Assembly: GCA_024402505.1 (NCBI GenBank)
Contig: JAKSTP010000001.1
Span: 1 to 64,000 of the forward strand
Reading direction: 5' to 3'
Source: Treponema sp.
Lineage (GTDB): Bacteria; Spirochaetota; Spirochaetia; Treponematales; Treponemataceae
Length of the DNA: 64,000 bases
Below, piece after piece: positions 43,970-51,858 of the stretch (its first letter is position 1; every line of letters starts with the position of its first letter). The notes beneath the pieces are model-generated. The model did no database searches. It worked only from the letters and a program-made list of their open reading frames with translations, and was not told the origin of the DNA. A program made the position numbers and the translations under genes.

Positions 43970-44885
43970 GTCTGGTTGCCTTTTCGTAAAGAAATCTTAT
44001 ATCTTCCTGCTGGATTGTTGTGTATACAAGATCAGCACAGTATTTTGAAGATGATACATCGCTGTAAATCTTATTGATTTTGGAAGTTACAAAAATGTCT
44101 CGCGTTGGCAAAGGTCCGTTTTTAAGCTTCCAGGAAAATTTCAAGGCATATTCTGCACCCTGCACAAGATTGAAGTTCTTTGCTTCAGTTCCAAGTACAA
44201 TTCTTTCGTGATCCACATAAAGGATGGAAAGAGGTTTCATACGCCCTTCCACTGCCTCAAAGCCTTTATCTTCTTCAAATGTAAGATAGTTGCACACCGG
44301 AATAAGATGAACGCCATTACCGATGTTTTTTTCCACCTTAGCCTGTTCTACAAACATTTCAAGGTAAGATTTTGCCTTTTTCTGATTTTCCAGAGGGATT
44401 GCGCTCCAGGCTGGTTTTGAAAACAAAGTAGAAAGTTTCCATGGAATAAAGCTTACGTTCAAATCGCTTTGAGTGCGGCATTCAAAATAAAGGTTTCCTG
44501 AAAAATCGTAACGGTCGGCTTCATTTTTATCCTGAATGCGGCCAATATTTTCAGGAATGTAAATTACCAGAGAATCATTGATTTCATCAACCTTGGAAGT
44601 AAAATAAAGACCAACCCGGTTGAAATAAAACTCTACTTTAACAAGTCGGCCTGCAAAACTTTTTACGGCAGATCCGGTATTTTCAAGAACAATTTTTCCG
44701 CCTTTTTCAACCTTTACATTTTCACCTTTTACGGCAACTGGAAAAACGGCAGAACTTAAAGGATGTACTTCACCGTCAGGGCCAATATCCTTATCCAGGG
44801 GAGTTAGTGTTACAGGAACGTTTGCATCTGTTAAATACTGAAGAACCAGTTCCCGTTCAATGCCTGAAAGTTTTTTGTTTTCCAT
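43956..44885 (-). CDS. PilZ/YcgR-like protein, probable c-di-GMP effector (tentative)
   Basis: The 309-residue soluble protein has a YcgR-N-like first half: VKVEFYFNRVGLYFTSKVDE followed by LVIYIPENIGRIQDKNEADR, which parallels the PilZ-linked stretch that normally ends in QRR and RxxxR. Here the arginines are partly replaced (RIQDKNEADRYDF), so c-di-GMP binding is uncertain. The second half (EGRMKPLSILYVDHERIVLG) could be a second beta-barrel domain. GGGAGG precedes the ATG. It is the last gene of a minus-strand run starting with the phosphoribosyltransferase. Confidence 0.6.
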   Translation of the reverse strand: MENKKLSGIERELVLQYLTDANVPVTLTPLDKDIGPDGEVHPLSSAVFPVAVKGENVKVEKGGKIVLENTGSAVKSFAGRLVKVEFYFNRVGLYFTSKVDEINDSLVIYIPENIGRIQDKNEADRYDFSGNLYFECRTQSDLNVSFIPWKLSTLFSKPAWSAIPLENQKKAKSYLEMFVEQAKVEKNIGNGVHLIPVCNYLTFEEDKGFEAVEGRMKPLSILYVDHERIVLGTEAKNFNLVQGAEYALKFSWKLKNGPLPTRDIFVTSKINKIYSDVSSSKYCADLVYTTIQQEDIRFLYEKATRLILG

Positions 44886-44919
44886 AAGAGCCTCCCTTTC
44901 ACTTTTATATATCTATATT

Positions 44920-45513
44920 CTAACTGTGAGATACTTCAAAAACAAGCATTTTTTCCTGATTAAACACCAGCTTTACATCAAAAGACTGCTTTTTGTCGCT
45001 GTAAAACCTCACCGGAAGTTCACAAAAGTTTTCGTGCCAGTAGCCTTCCCCAAGAACATAGTTTTTGAATCCAGAAAAACCTGCCTCTTCAATATCGTAT
45101 TTTAATAAAACCATTGCCCAAAGATTGTCGGAGTAAAATGAATCCATGGCCTTTTCATAATCAAGGGAAAGAAGATTTGTGCAGAAAGTATTTATGATCA
45201 AAAGTTCTTCCTTGGAAAGCATGGAAACGTCCAGGGAAGCAAAGTCAGAGATTTTTGGAAACACCTTGTCGCTAACAGTAAGTGCCTTAAGTCCTTCCTG
45301 ATTTACCTGAGTTCCATTTTTGAAATTTTCGTTTTTACGGATATTGTTTTTTAATAGATCTTCTTCGCCGCTTTTAGTCCAGTAAATGCTTTCTGCTCGT
45401 TCGGTAATCTGATTTTTCAGAGACAAAGATGTTTCCTCACTTACATCCTTTACTTTTTGACCGGAACAGGAGAAGAATAAAAATGCACTTAAAAGAAAAA
45501 AAGCCTTTCTCAT
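44920..45513 (-). CDS. small lipoprotein of unknown function
   Basis: From the ATG at 45511-45513 the product reads MRKAFFLLSAFLFFSCSGQK, with lipobox FFSC. The ATG two codons upstream (45519) would also work and would overlap the rnhB stop. The mature part, about 180 residues, is mixed alpha/beta with a WAMVLLKYDIEEAGFSGFKN segment; no domain is recognised. The gene lies at the end of rnhB, so translation is probably coupled. Confidence 0.72.
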   Translation of the reverse strand: MRKAFFLLSAFLFFSCSGQKVKDVSEETSLSLKNQITERAESIYWTKSGEEDLLKNNIRKNENFKNGTQVNQEGLKALTVSDKVFPKISDFASLDVSMLSKEELLIINTFCTNLLSLDYEKAMDSFYSDNLWAMVLLKYDIEEAGFSGFKNYVLGEGYWHENFCELPVRFYSDKKQSFDVKLVFNQEKMLVFEVSHS

Positions 45514-45515
45514 AT

Positions 45516-46088
45516 TCATTTCACCGTAAAAGTAAGACGCTGTATTGGTGAAGGCCCCTTCAAAAGACACACTTCTCTGTGAGCCTTTGTTGGATAGCCC
45601 TTGTGACTTTTATAGCCGTAATCAGGATAAACTGCGTCATATTCAATCATTATTTTATCCCGCATGGTTTTTGCAAGAATACTGGCTGCCATAACACAAG
45701 GATAGCTGGCATCAGCTTTAGGTTCGGCCCTGCAGTCAACAGGAACATCTGGTACAAAAGTGCCGTCTGCAATACCACAAAGCCCCTTTTCCATTAGGGA
45801 AGAAACTTCAGGAAAACGGTTTTTCATATCTTCAAAGGCCATTTTCATAGCTTTAAGACTGGCCTTTAAAATATTGATGCGGTCAATTTCGTCGTGCTCA
45901 ACCCGGGCCGTACCCCAGATTGCTTTTTCCTTTATAACAGATTCAGCAAGGAGCCTGCGTTTTTCGGAAAGTTTTTTTGAATCGTTTAAAAGATCAAGAG
46001 GAAAATCTTCGGGTAAAATTACGCAGGCTGCAGTTACAGGACCAGCCAAAGGTCCCCGGCCGGCTTCATCAAATCCGCAAAGAATCAT
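45516..46088 (-). CDS. rnhB: ribonuclease HII
   Basis: The 190-residue enzyme removes RNA from RNA-DNA hybrids and single ribonucleotides from DNA. The N-terminal CGFDEAGRGPLAGPVTAA contains the catalytic DE pair, and KADASYPCVMAASILAKTMR provides the third aspartate. DYGYKSHKGYPTKAH and the C-terminal H-R motif complete the family pattern. It starts directly at the stop of the beta-helix protein gene. Confidence 0.96.
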   Translation of the reverse strand: MILCGFDEAGRGPLAGPVTAACVILPEDFPLDLLNDSKKLSEKRRLLAESVIKEKAIWGTARVEHDEIDRINILKASLKAMKMAFEDMKNRFPEVSSLMEKGLCGIADGTFVPDVPVDCRAEPKADASYPCVMAASILAKTMRDKIMIEYDAVYPDYGYKSHKGYPTKAHREVCLLKGPSPIQRLTFTVK

Positions 46089-48158
46089 TTAGAACCCCTG
46101 AACAAGGTTTGCAATGGAAGAAAGTTCTGTATTTTTATCGGTGTAAACAGGATTGGTTGTGGTGGCATTGGCAAGATCACCATTCATGCGGTTGGCCTTC
46201 ATAACTCCAGTAGAGGCAAAAACTTCTGCAATTCGCCCCATTTCTCCGCTTACAGAAAGACTGTTGTTTTCAAGTGTAAGTTCACCGTCACGGCAGGAAA
46301 TGCAGACTGCAGTATTTGCAACGGCATTCAGGAAGGAGTCGTAAACAAAAACCCGTGTTTTATTGGCAGAAATAACCTGACCATAGCTCTGGCTTGTAAG
46401 AGAAACAGCACAGTTTTTAAGGGTAATTACAGAAAGGCTTGCATCAAAAACAGTTCCATTTATTCCAAGGGCTGTTGCAAAATCACAGTTTTCCATAAGA
46501 AGAACCGAGTTTTCAAGCTTGAAAAGTGAAAGCATGTTTTTCTTTCTGGAAGCTGATGAATCGTTTTCGAACCTCATATTTTTTACTGTAAGAGAAGAAG
46601 CCTTTACAACAATACTGCTTTCCAACGGGAAAACAATTACTCCGTCTTCAATGCCTTCAATAACGCAGTTAGAAAGAAGCTCTGTAACGCCCTTTTTCAT
46701 TTCAAGGCGCCCTGTTACAAAGATTCGTGCGTATCTGTTTTTGTTTACTGCTTCAAGGCACTGTTCAAGGGAACTAAAAGGATGTTCAGCAGTTCCTTCA
46801 GAAAGAGCAGAATCAGTTTTTGCATTTACATAATAATTATAGCGGTCAATAACAACAGAATATTCAGAAATTTCTGAAACATTTTTGCCGTCGCTGGACC
46901 AGGCTTTTACTTTCAGGTAAGTTGCATTGTCTTCGGAAGGCTTTAAGATCAGTTTTGTGCTGCCATTTTTTTCGAAAACTTCGCTCATTTTTACATTGGC
47001 AAAGATTTCGTTGTCAGGATCAAAAACATGACTTCTGTCTTCAATGGCAAAAGGATCGCTTATCTGAATGTAAAGTTTTGCTTTTGGTTCTGTAGAAATG
47101 TCGATATCAACAGATTCCCTGGAATAAAAGCCCTGTGCACTTGAAACAAAAACCGGTTTCTGTGGAGGACATTTGTCGATGGAATAAGGTACAGAGATGA
47201 TGCCCTGGTATACAGAATCAGAGAAAATCTTAAGATTAGCAACGCCCTTGTACTCGTCCCCATAGAAAGTGTCGATGGAAACGCTGGTAAAAAGTTCCTG
47301 ATAAACCGAGTTTTCCGGACACATGGAATAAGAGTTGTCGTCTTCAAAATATACTTTAAGACTGTCGTCGGGATTTTTAGTTACATTAATCTGAGGTTTT
47401 ACAGGCAGCTCAAAAAACTCAACAGGATTACCTTTTTCATAGGAAATACTCTGCCAGAAAATCATGTGAGGTTCTGTACGGTCAAGATAAACCTTATCTT
47501 TTGGAAGTTCCCACATGCCGTCATCAATTCTGTAGATTAAATCCTGGTTTTCAAAAGTAATGTAGTTCCAGTCCTCAACAGAAAAAGGCACATCTACACG
47601 ACTGAAAATTCCCGAAGCCCGTGGATTGGTTTTCATAAGAAATTTCCAGTTTTTACCGTTTTCTCGAAGTCTCACAGTAAGATAGCGTGAAAGCGGACAA
47701 TCTTCACTATAGGAAATAGTCTGGCCTTTAAGGAAAACAGGATTTTTATCGCCTAAAGCATATTCCATAGATTCTGGAACATTAAGTTCAGCTCCGGCAA
47801 GATAATTAAGAACTCCAGTAGTCATAAAAGACTGAAGGAAAGAAGATGTAGAAGCATCTCCAAAATCTTCTTCAACCCGGTAATTTACTTCGATGTTTTC
47901 GGAAGAACCGTCATAATTATTTTTGCAGATTCGAAGTTTTACATCACCTGTAAGATCAATAAGAACTGGACCGTCGTATGCAAGTCCAAACTGATAAGGA
48001 TCAGATCCATCGATAGAATAAAAAAAGTCACTCTCCCCTGAATTGTCGATTACAAGCATCTGCCGGTTAGCCCAAGTACCTGGTTCCGGACTGATTACCG
48101 GCTGTGCAAAAAGAGAAAAACCGAATGCGGCAAAACAAAGGATTAAAAACTTTTTCAT
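46089..48158 (-). CDS. exported protein with chitobiase/FN3-like and parallel beta-helix domains
   Basis: The 689-residue protein has a cleavable signal, MKKFLILCFAAFGFSLFAQ, cut near FAQ. Residues about 20-100 look like a CHB_HEX_C-type Ig/FN3 domain (ISPEPGTWANRQMLVI, FFYSIDGSDPYQFGLAYDGP); a second such domain lies around 350-440. Residues about 450-680 show repeated short strands with regular N and V/I spacing (LTVKNMRFENDSS, VLLMENCDFATALGI, ITLKNCAVSL), a parallel beta-helix. No catalytic motif is recognised. A periplasmic or surface, possibly carbohydrate-binding, protein is likely. Confidence 0.75.
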   Translation of the reverse strand: MKKFLILCFAAFGFSLFAQPVISPEPGTWANRQMLVIDNSGESDFFYSIDGSDPYQFGLAYDGPVLIDLTGDVKLRICKNNYDGSSENIEVNYRVEEDFGDASTSSFLQSFMTTGVLNYLAGAELNVPESMEYALGDKNPVFLKGQTISYSEDCPLSRYLTVRLRENGKNWKFLMKTNPRASGIFSRVDVPFSVEDWNYITFENQDLIYRIDDGMWELPKDKVYLDRTEPHMIFWQSISYEKGNPVEFFELPVKPQINVTKNPDDSLKVYFEDDNSYSMCPENSVYQELFTSVSIDTFYGDEYKGVANLKIFSDSVYQGIISVPYSIDKCPPQKPVFVSSAQGFYSRESVDIDISTEPKAKLYIQISDPFAIEDRSHVFDPDNEIFANVKMSEVFEKNGSTKLILKPSEDNATYLKVKAWSSDGKNVSEISEYSVVIDRYNYYVNAKTDSALSEGTAEHPFSSLEQCLEAVNKNRYARIFVTGRLEMKKGVTELLSNCVIEGIEDGVIVFPLESSIVVKASSLTVKNMRFENDSSASRKKNMLSLFKLENSVLLMENCDFATALGINGTVFDASLSVITLKNCAVSLTSQSYGQVISANKTRVFVYDSFLNAVANTAVCISCRDGELTLENNSLSVSGEMGRIAEVFASTGVMKANRMNGDLANATTTNPVYTDKNTELSSIANLVQGF

Positions 48159-48173
48159 ATATTTCTAATTTAC

Positions 48174-48791
48174 TTAAAGTCCAAGATAAGGCCCCAGAAC
48201 ATCCTTCAGTTCAGGATCTTCCGAGTAATAATAATCTTCCAGTTCCTTCTGAGAAAGACCTACAAGTTCGTGGCTCATGTAATGAATCCAGCGGTTTTCA
48301 TCAGGATTATTGATTTCGAATTTTCTTGCAAAATAATCAGGCTGAATTGGAAGCTGTTCTTTGTAATATGTAAAATATTTGTAATCGTGAACAACAACCT
48401 TAATGTCATCCCGTGGAATACCCCGGGAATTCATAAGAGTTTCTACCAGACAGTTGATGGTGCGTCCTGAATCAAAAATATCATCAACAAGAAGAATTTT
48501 GTCTCCTGGACGAAGATTTTCAGGAGGATAAGTCCATCCGTCAATGTAAACTTTGGTATGCTGGGCCACATCAGAATAAGAACGTGCAACTACCCCTGCG
48601 TAAAGAGCCGGATGTCGTTTTTCGGCCTTGCAAACAATCTTAAAATATTCACTGATAACGTTGGCCATGTAAGCACCACCGCGAAGTGAACAGTAAATTA
48701 CATCAGGAATGAATCCGTCGTCATGAATCTTTTTTGCAATTTTAAGTGCGTTATTGCGAACTTTGTTATATGGCAGAAATTCTTTAATCAT
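48174..48791 (-). CDS. PRPP-dependent phosphoribosyltransferase, probably purine salvage
   Basis: The 205-residue type I phosphoribosyltransferase has the PRPP-binding loop ILLVDDIFDSGRTINCLVET and an N-terminal VIYCSLRGGAYMANVISEYF. The overall length and order fit hypoxanthine/xanthine-guanine type enzymes, but the base specificity cannot be read. It is the first gene of the minus-strand run ending with the PilZ-like gene. TTGATA-N17-TATAAT ends 6 bases before the ATG. AGAAGA lies between -10 and start, too close to be in the mRNA if the start site is canonical, so the transcript is probably leaderless. Confidence 0.85.
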   Translation of the reverse strand: MIKEFLPYNKVRNNALKIAKKIHDDGFIPDVIYCSLRGGAYMANVISEYFKIVCKAEKRHPALYAGVVARSYSDVAQHTKVYIDGWTYPPENLRPGDKILLVDDIFDSGRTINCLVETLMNSRGIPRDDIKVVVHDYKYFTYYKEQLPIQPDYFARKFEINNPDENRWIHYMSHELVGLSQKELEDYYYSEDPELKDVLGPYLGL

Positions 48792-48797
48792 TCTTCT

Positions 48798-48826
48798 ATT
48801 ATATTACTGTTTTTCAAAAATATCAA
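48798..48826 (-). promoter_or_regulatory. predicted leaderless promoter of the phosphoribosyltransferase gene
   Basis: On the minus strand, TTGATA (48821-48826), 17 bases and TATAAT (48798-48803) lie 6 bases before the ATG. The boxes match consensus in 5 and 6 positions. Confidence 0.65.
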
Positions 48827-48910
48827 TTTTCCGTTATGGCAGATATTATATTTGTCAGGACTTTTATGGATAACTGTGGAACGAAGTTTTTTACAACAAA
48901 ACAGTTTTTC

Positions 48911-49444
48911 TCAAAGTACCAAATATAGATTTTCTGTTAGACATAAGAACAGAAAAACAAAGAAAAATGCTATAGAAACATATATATAAGTTCTCTTTAG
49001 CTCCCACTTATCTTTCACGATGTTAATTGATAAGTATTTTACTAAAAAGAAATAGTCATAGATTATTATTGCCAGCGAAACAAAAATATTATTTATGAAT
49101 AATCCCAATAAAACAACAATTGGATTGATGAAATTCATAGAGTAAATACTCTTTATTACAGATTCATCTTTAACATGCTGTTTAATATAAAGTATAATAT
49201 AAATGGATGCGCATAAAACAATATTTATAATTACATTCCATATTGTTAACTTAAAAACAATAGAAATATAATTCAAATCTAAAGTATTAGTTATAAATAA
49301 ATAACATAAATTCATTAAGACCGGGATTATTAAAATATTACATATGAAGATTATTGTACTAGTCTTCATTTTGATTTTATTTACCTCATACATGTCTTTT
49401 TCATTAAGAAACATTGAAAAAATAACATTATTTATTATTCCCAT
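48911..49444 (-). CDS. AT-rich orphan multipass membrane protein
   Basis: The frame is open from 49471; the ATG at 49442-49444 is preferred because GGAAGAG lies 6 bases upstream, but the ATG at 49457-49459 is possible. The product, about 177 residues, starts MGIINNVIFSMFLNEKDMYE and has about five hydrophobic helices (around 27-50, 58-83, 106-126, 130-148, 158-177). No family is recognised. Codon use (many ATA, AAT, TTA) is much more AT-rich than in neighbours, and it stands alone between a phosphoribosyltransferase and the EAL gene. This suggests recent acquisition. Confidence 0.6.
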   Translation of the reverse strand: MGIINNVIFSMFLNEKDMYEVNKIKMKTSTIIFICNILIIPVLMNLCYLFITNTLDLNYISIVFKLTIWNVIINIVLCASIYIILYIKQHVKDESVIKSIYSMNFINPIVVLLGLFINNIFVSLAIIIYDYFFLVKYLSINIVKDKWELKRTYIYVSIAFFFVFLFLCLTENLYLVL

Positions 49445-49593
49445 AAAAAACTCTTCCATTTTTAAAGCCAATACACTTTTCTATAATATTTTATTTTCAC
49501 TCAAAAATGTAGAATTTTCCATACCAAAAACAGCCTATTCAAGAAAAAATTCCTACTTATTTTATCAGTCTTCTTAAGATATCCAAAAAACTA

Positions 49594-49622
49594 CTGACTT
49601 TTTCTAGAAATGAGAATAAAAT
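49594..49622 (+). promoter_or_regulatory. predicted leaderless promoter of the EAL gene
   Basis: CTGACT (49594-49599), 17 bases and TAAAAT (49617-49622) end 7 bases before the ATG. AAGG lies only one base from the ATG and cannot act as a normal ribosome binding site. Confidence 0.5.
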
Positions 49623-49629
49623 ATAAGGT

Positions 49630-51858
49630 ATGAGTAAAAAAACAGAGAAGAGACTTTTGCGTCTTAAAAGAAAAAGTATAATTCCATCGATTATTGTATT
49701 CACATTAATATTTGCCATTTCAGTTTCCATTGTCTCAATGGTTTTTGCTACCTTTGCATCAACCATTATTCAGGGGAAATATAATGCTTCTATTCAGGAC
49801 TCCAAAGTTATGGCCCGTCTTGTTTCTGAAGAATATAAAGAAGGTAAAAACCTGAATACCATTCTTGAAGAAAGAGCAAGAAACCTGGAATTTGGAAAGG
49901 ACTTCTGTATTTTTGATAAAGACATGAATATAGTTGCCAAAACCGGTGACATTACCATCGACCTGAACCGAAAATACGACTTTATTACCGACATTGGACT
50001 TATTGAGATTGGCTATATTTATGCAGATCAGAATCTGGATGATGAAATCAATCTTTTCAAAATGAATTTTATTGATGCAGTCCGCATTACATTTAAGGAT
50101 GTAGAAAACCTTGTTGATAACAAAGAAATTCCTCTTGATGTAGATATTCAGATTCGTGACCGGGAATATATGGACAAATCTGGCTTTACTCAGGGATTTG
50201 TTACAGGTAAAAACAACCTGGAAACCGCTTCTCCCTGGCTTGCTGAAGAAGTTTTTGAAACCTATTTCTGGACAGAAACTGAAATCCTTGACACCAACTA
50301 CGTTCTTTGCATGAAATGTAAGTTCTCCTTGAAGCGAAGTGACCTTATTGTAGCCATCGGTATGGTATTCATTATCTGTTTCATGGTTTTCATCCTTCTG
50401 GTTATCCTTCTTGTTAATATTCTTGTTACTATTTTCAGCCAGCGAAAAACACTTAAACTGCTTATTACCGATCCTGTTACTGAAGGAAACAACTGGTTCT
50501 ACTTCAAAAACCAGTCTTCAAAAATCTTAAGCAATTACCGTAACAATGGAAAAACTTTTGTAATGGTGGACTTTACCGTAAACAAGTTCAACGCCTACCG
50601 AACACATTACGGCACCGAACAGTCAGAAAAACTTCTTGAACTTATCAACAACTCTATTGAATACAACCTTAAGAAAGAAGAAGTTTGTGCCATCCACGAC
50701 AACGCATCTTTTGCAATTCTTCTGAAGCTGCCTGTTCACAATACAGTTCCTACAAGAAACGTAGTTGCAGAAACAGGAAGAAATCTGCCGGAAGAAGTGC
50801 TCAATGCTGCTTATGAAACTTCAATGGAAGACTGCCGTGAACGACTTAAGATTATCATGGAAGACATTAAGGAATATCTTTCAAGATGGGATAAAGAAAA
50901 AAATACAAAATCAATTGTTTTCCATGTAGGTGCCTGTATCATTCCTTCTGTTCGTGCTCACAACGGATGGTCAAACCGTCATCAGAGTTTTGATACCGAC
51001 ACTCTTTACAACAACGCAGTAATGGCCCGTCAGAAAATCAGCGAAACTGACGGTGATTCTACTATCCTCTTCAACAAACAGATGTACGAAGACGTTCTTT
51101 GGGAACACAAGGTTGAAGAAAACATGCAGACTGCCCTTGATAATGAAGAATTCAAGGTTTATATCCAGCCAAAATATAATCCTTCCAACGATACTCTTGC
51201 AGGTGGTGAAGCCCTTGTAAGATGGATCAGCCCAACAGACGGCTTTATTAATCCGGGGAAATTTATTCCTATTCTTGAAAAAACAGGATTTATTACCCGT
51301 CTTGATGATTATATGATTTCTCACGTGGCAGAACTTCAGGCAAAATGGCTTAATGAAGGAAAAAAGATTGTTCCAGTTTCGGTAAACGTTAGCCGCGCCC
51401 ATTTTGCCATGGAAAACCTTGCAGAACATATCAGAGACCTTGTAGATGAATACAAACTGCCTCATCAATATCTGGAAATTGAACTTACAGAAAGCGCCTT
51501 CTTCGATGACAAGAATGCCCTTCTTACAACAGTAAAACGCCTTCAGAAATACGGTTTTGAAGTTTCCATGGACGACTTTGGTTCCGGTTACTCTTCACTG
51601 AACTCACTGAAAGATCTTCCTCTGAATGTACTTAAGCTTGATGCAGAGTTCTTCCGGGGAGAAGACAGTGAAAACCGGGGAGAAATTGTTGTAGCAGAAG
51701 CAATCCAGCTGGCACGGAAACTGGACATGAGGATTGTTGCTGAAGGTGTTGAAAAGAAAGAACAGGTTGAATTCCTTAAAAGCCAGGGCTGCGACATGAT
51801 CCAGGGCTTTTACTACGCAAAACCTCTTCCAACAGAAGAATACGTTACTAAAATGTAA
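49630..51858 (+). CDS. membrane-bound c-di-GMP phosphodiesterase (degenerate GGDEF plus intact EAL)
   Basis: The 742-residue protein has transmembrane helices at about 18-42 and 236-262 enclosing an extracytoplasmic sensor of about 190 residues. A cytoplasmic GGDEF-like domain (about 278-480) begins with LLITDPVTEGNNWFYF, but the GGDEF signature is replaced by HDNASFAI, so it should not make c-di-GMP. The EAL domain (about 500-735) has GGEALVRW (signature at about residue 526), NVSRAHF, LEIELTES, SMDDFGSGYSSL and VAEGVE, all key metal and catalytic residues. It should hydrolyse c-di-GMP in response to an extracytoplasmic cue. It overlaps the convergent DinG gene by 11 bases. Confidence 0.92.
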   Translation: MSKKTEKRLLRLKRKSIIPSIIVFTLIFAISVSIVSMVFATFASTIIQGKYNASIQDSKVMARLVSEEYKEGKNLNTILEERARNLEFGKDFCIFDKDMNIVAKTGDITIDLNRKYDFITDIGLIEIGYIYADQNLDDEINLFKMNFIDAVRITFKDVENLVDNKEIPLDVDIQIRDREYMDKSGFTQGFVTGKNNLETASPWLAEEVFETYFWTETEILDTNYVLCMKCKFSLKRSDLIVAIGMVFIICFMVFILLVILLVNILVTIFSQRKTLKLLITDPVTEGNNWFYFKNQSSKILSNYRNNGKTFVMVDFTVNKFNAYRTHYGTEQSEKLLELINNSIEYNLKKEEVCAIHDNASFAILLKLPVHNTVPTRNVVAETGRNLPEEVLNAAYETSMEDCRERLKIIMEDIKEYLSRWDKEKNTKSIVFHVGACIIPSVRAHNGWSNRHQSFDTDTLYNNAVMARQKISETDGDSTILFNKQMYEDVLWEHKVEENMQTALDNEEFKVYIQPKYNPSNDTLAGGEALVRWISPTDGFINPGKFIPILEKTGFITRLDDYMISHVAELQAKWLNEGKKIVPVSVNVSRAHFAMENLAEHIRDLVDEYKLPHQYLEIELTESAFFDDKNALLTTVKRLQKYGFEVSMDDFGSGYSSLNSLKDLPLNVLKLDAEFFRGEDSENRGEIVVAEAIQLARKLDMRIVAEGVEKKEQVEFLKSQGCDMIQGFYYAKPLPTEEYVTKM

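Noticed and set aside
48836-48928. Small plus-strand open frame of 30 codons (MADIIFVRTFMDNCG...)
   Set aside because: It has an ATG and stop in the gap before the AT-rich gene, but no ribosome binding site, no clear promoter and no recognisable family; it could be a remnant.
50971-51468. 165-codon open frame antisense to the EAL domain
   Set aside because: The opposite strand encodes conserved catalytic motifs throughout; no independent evidence.
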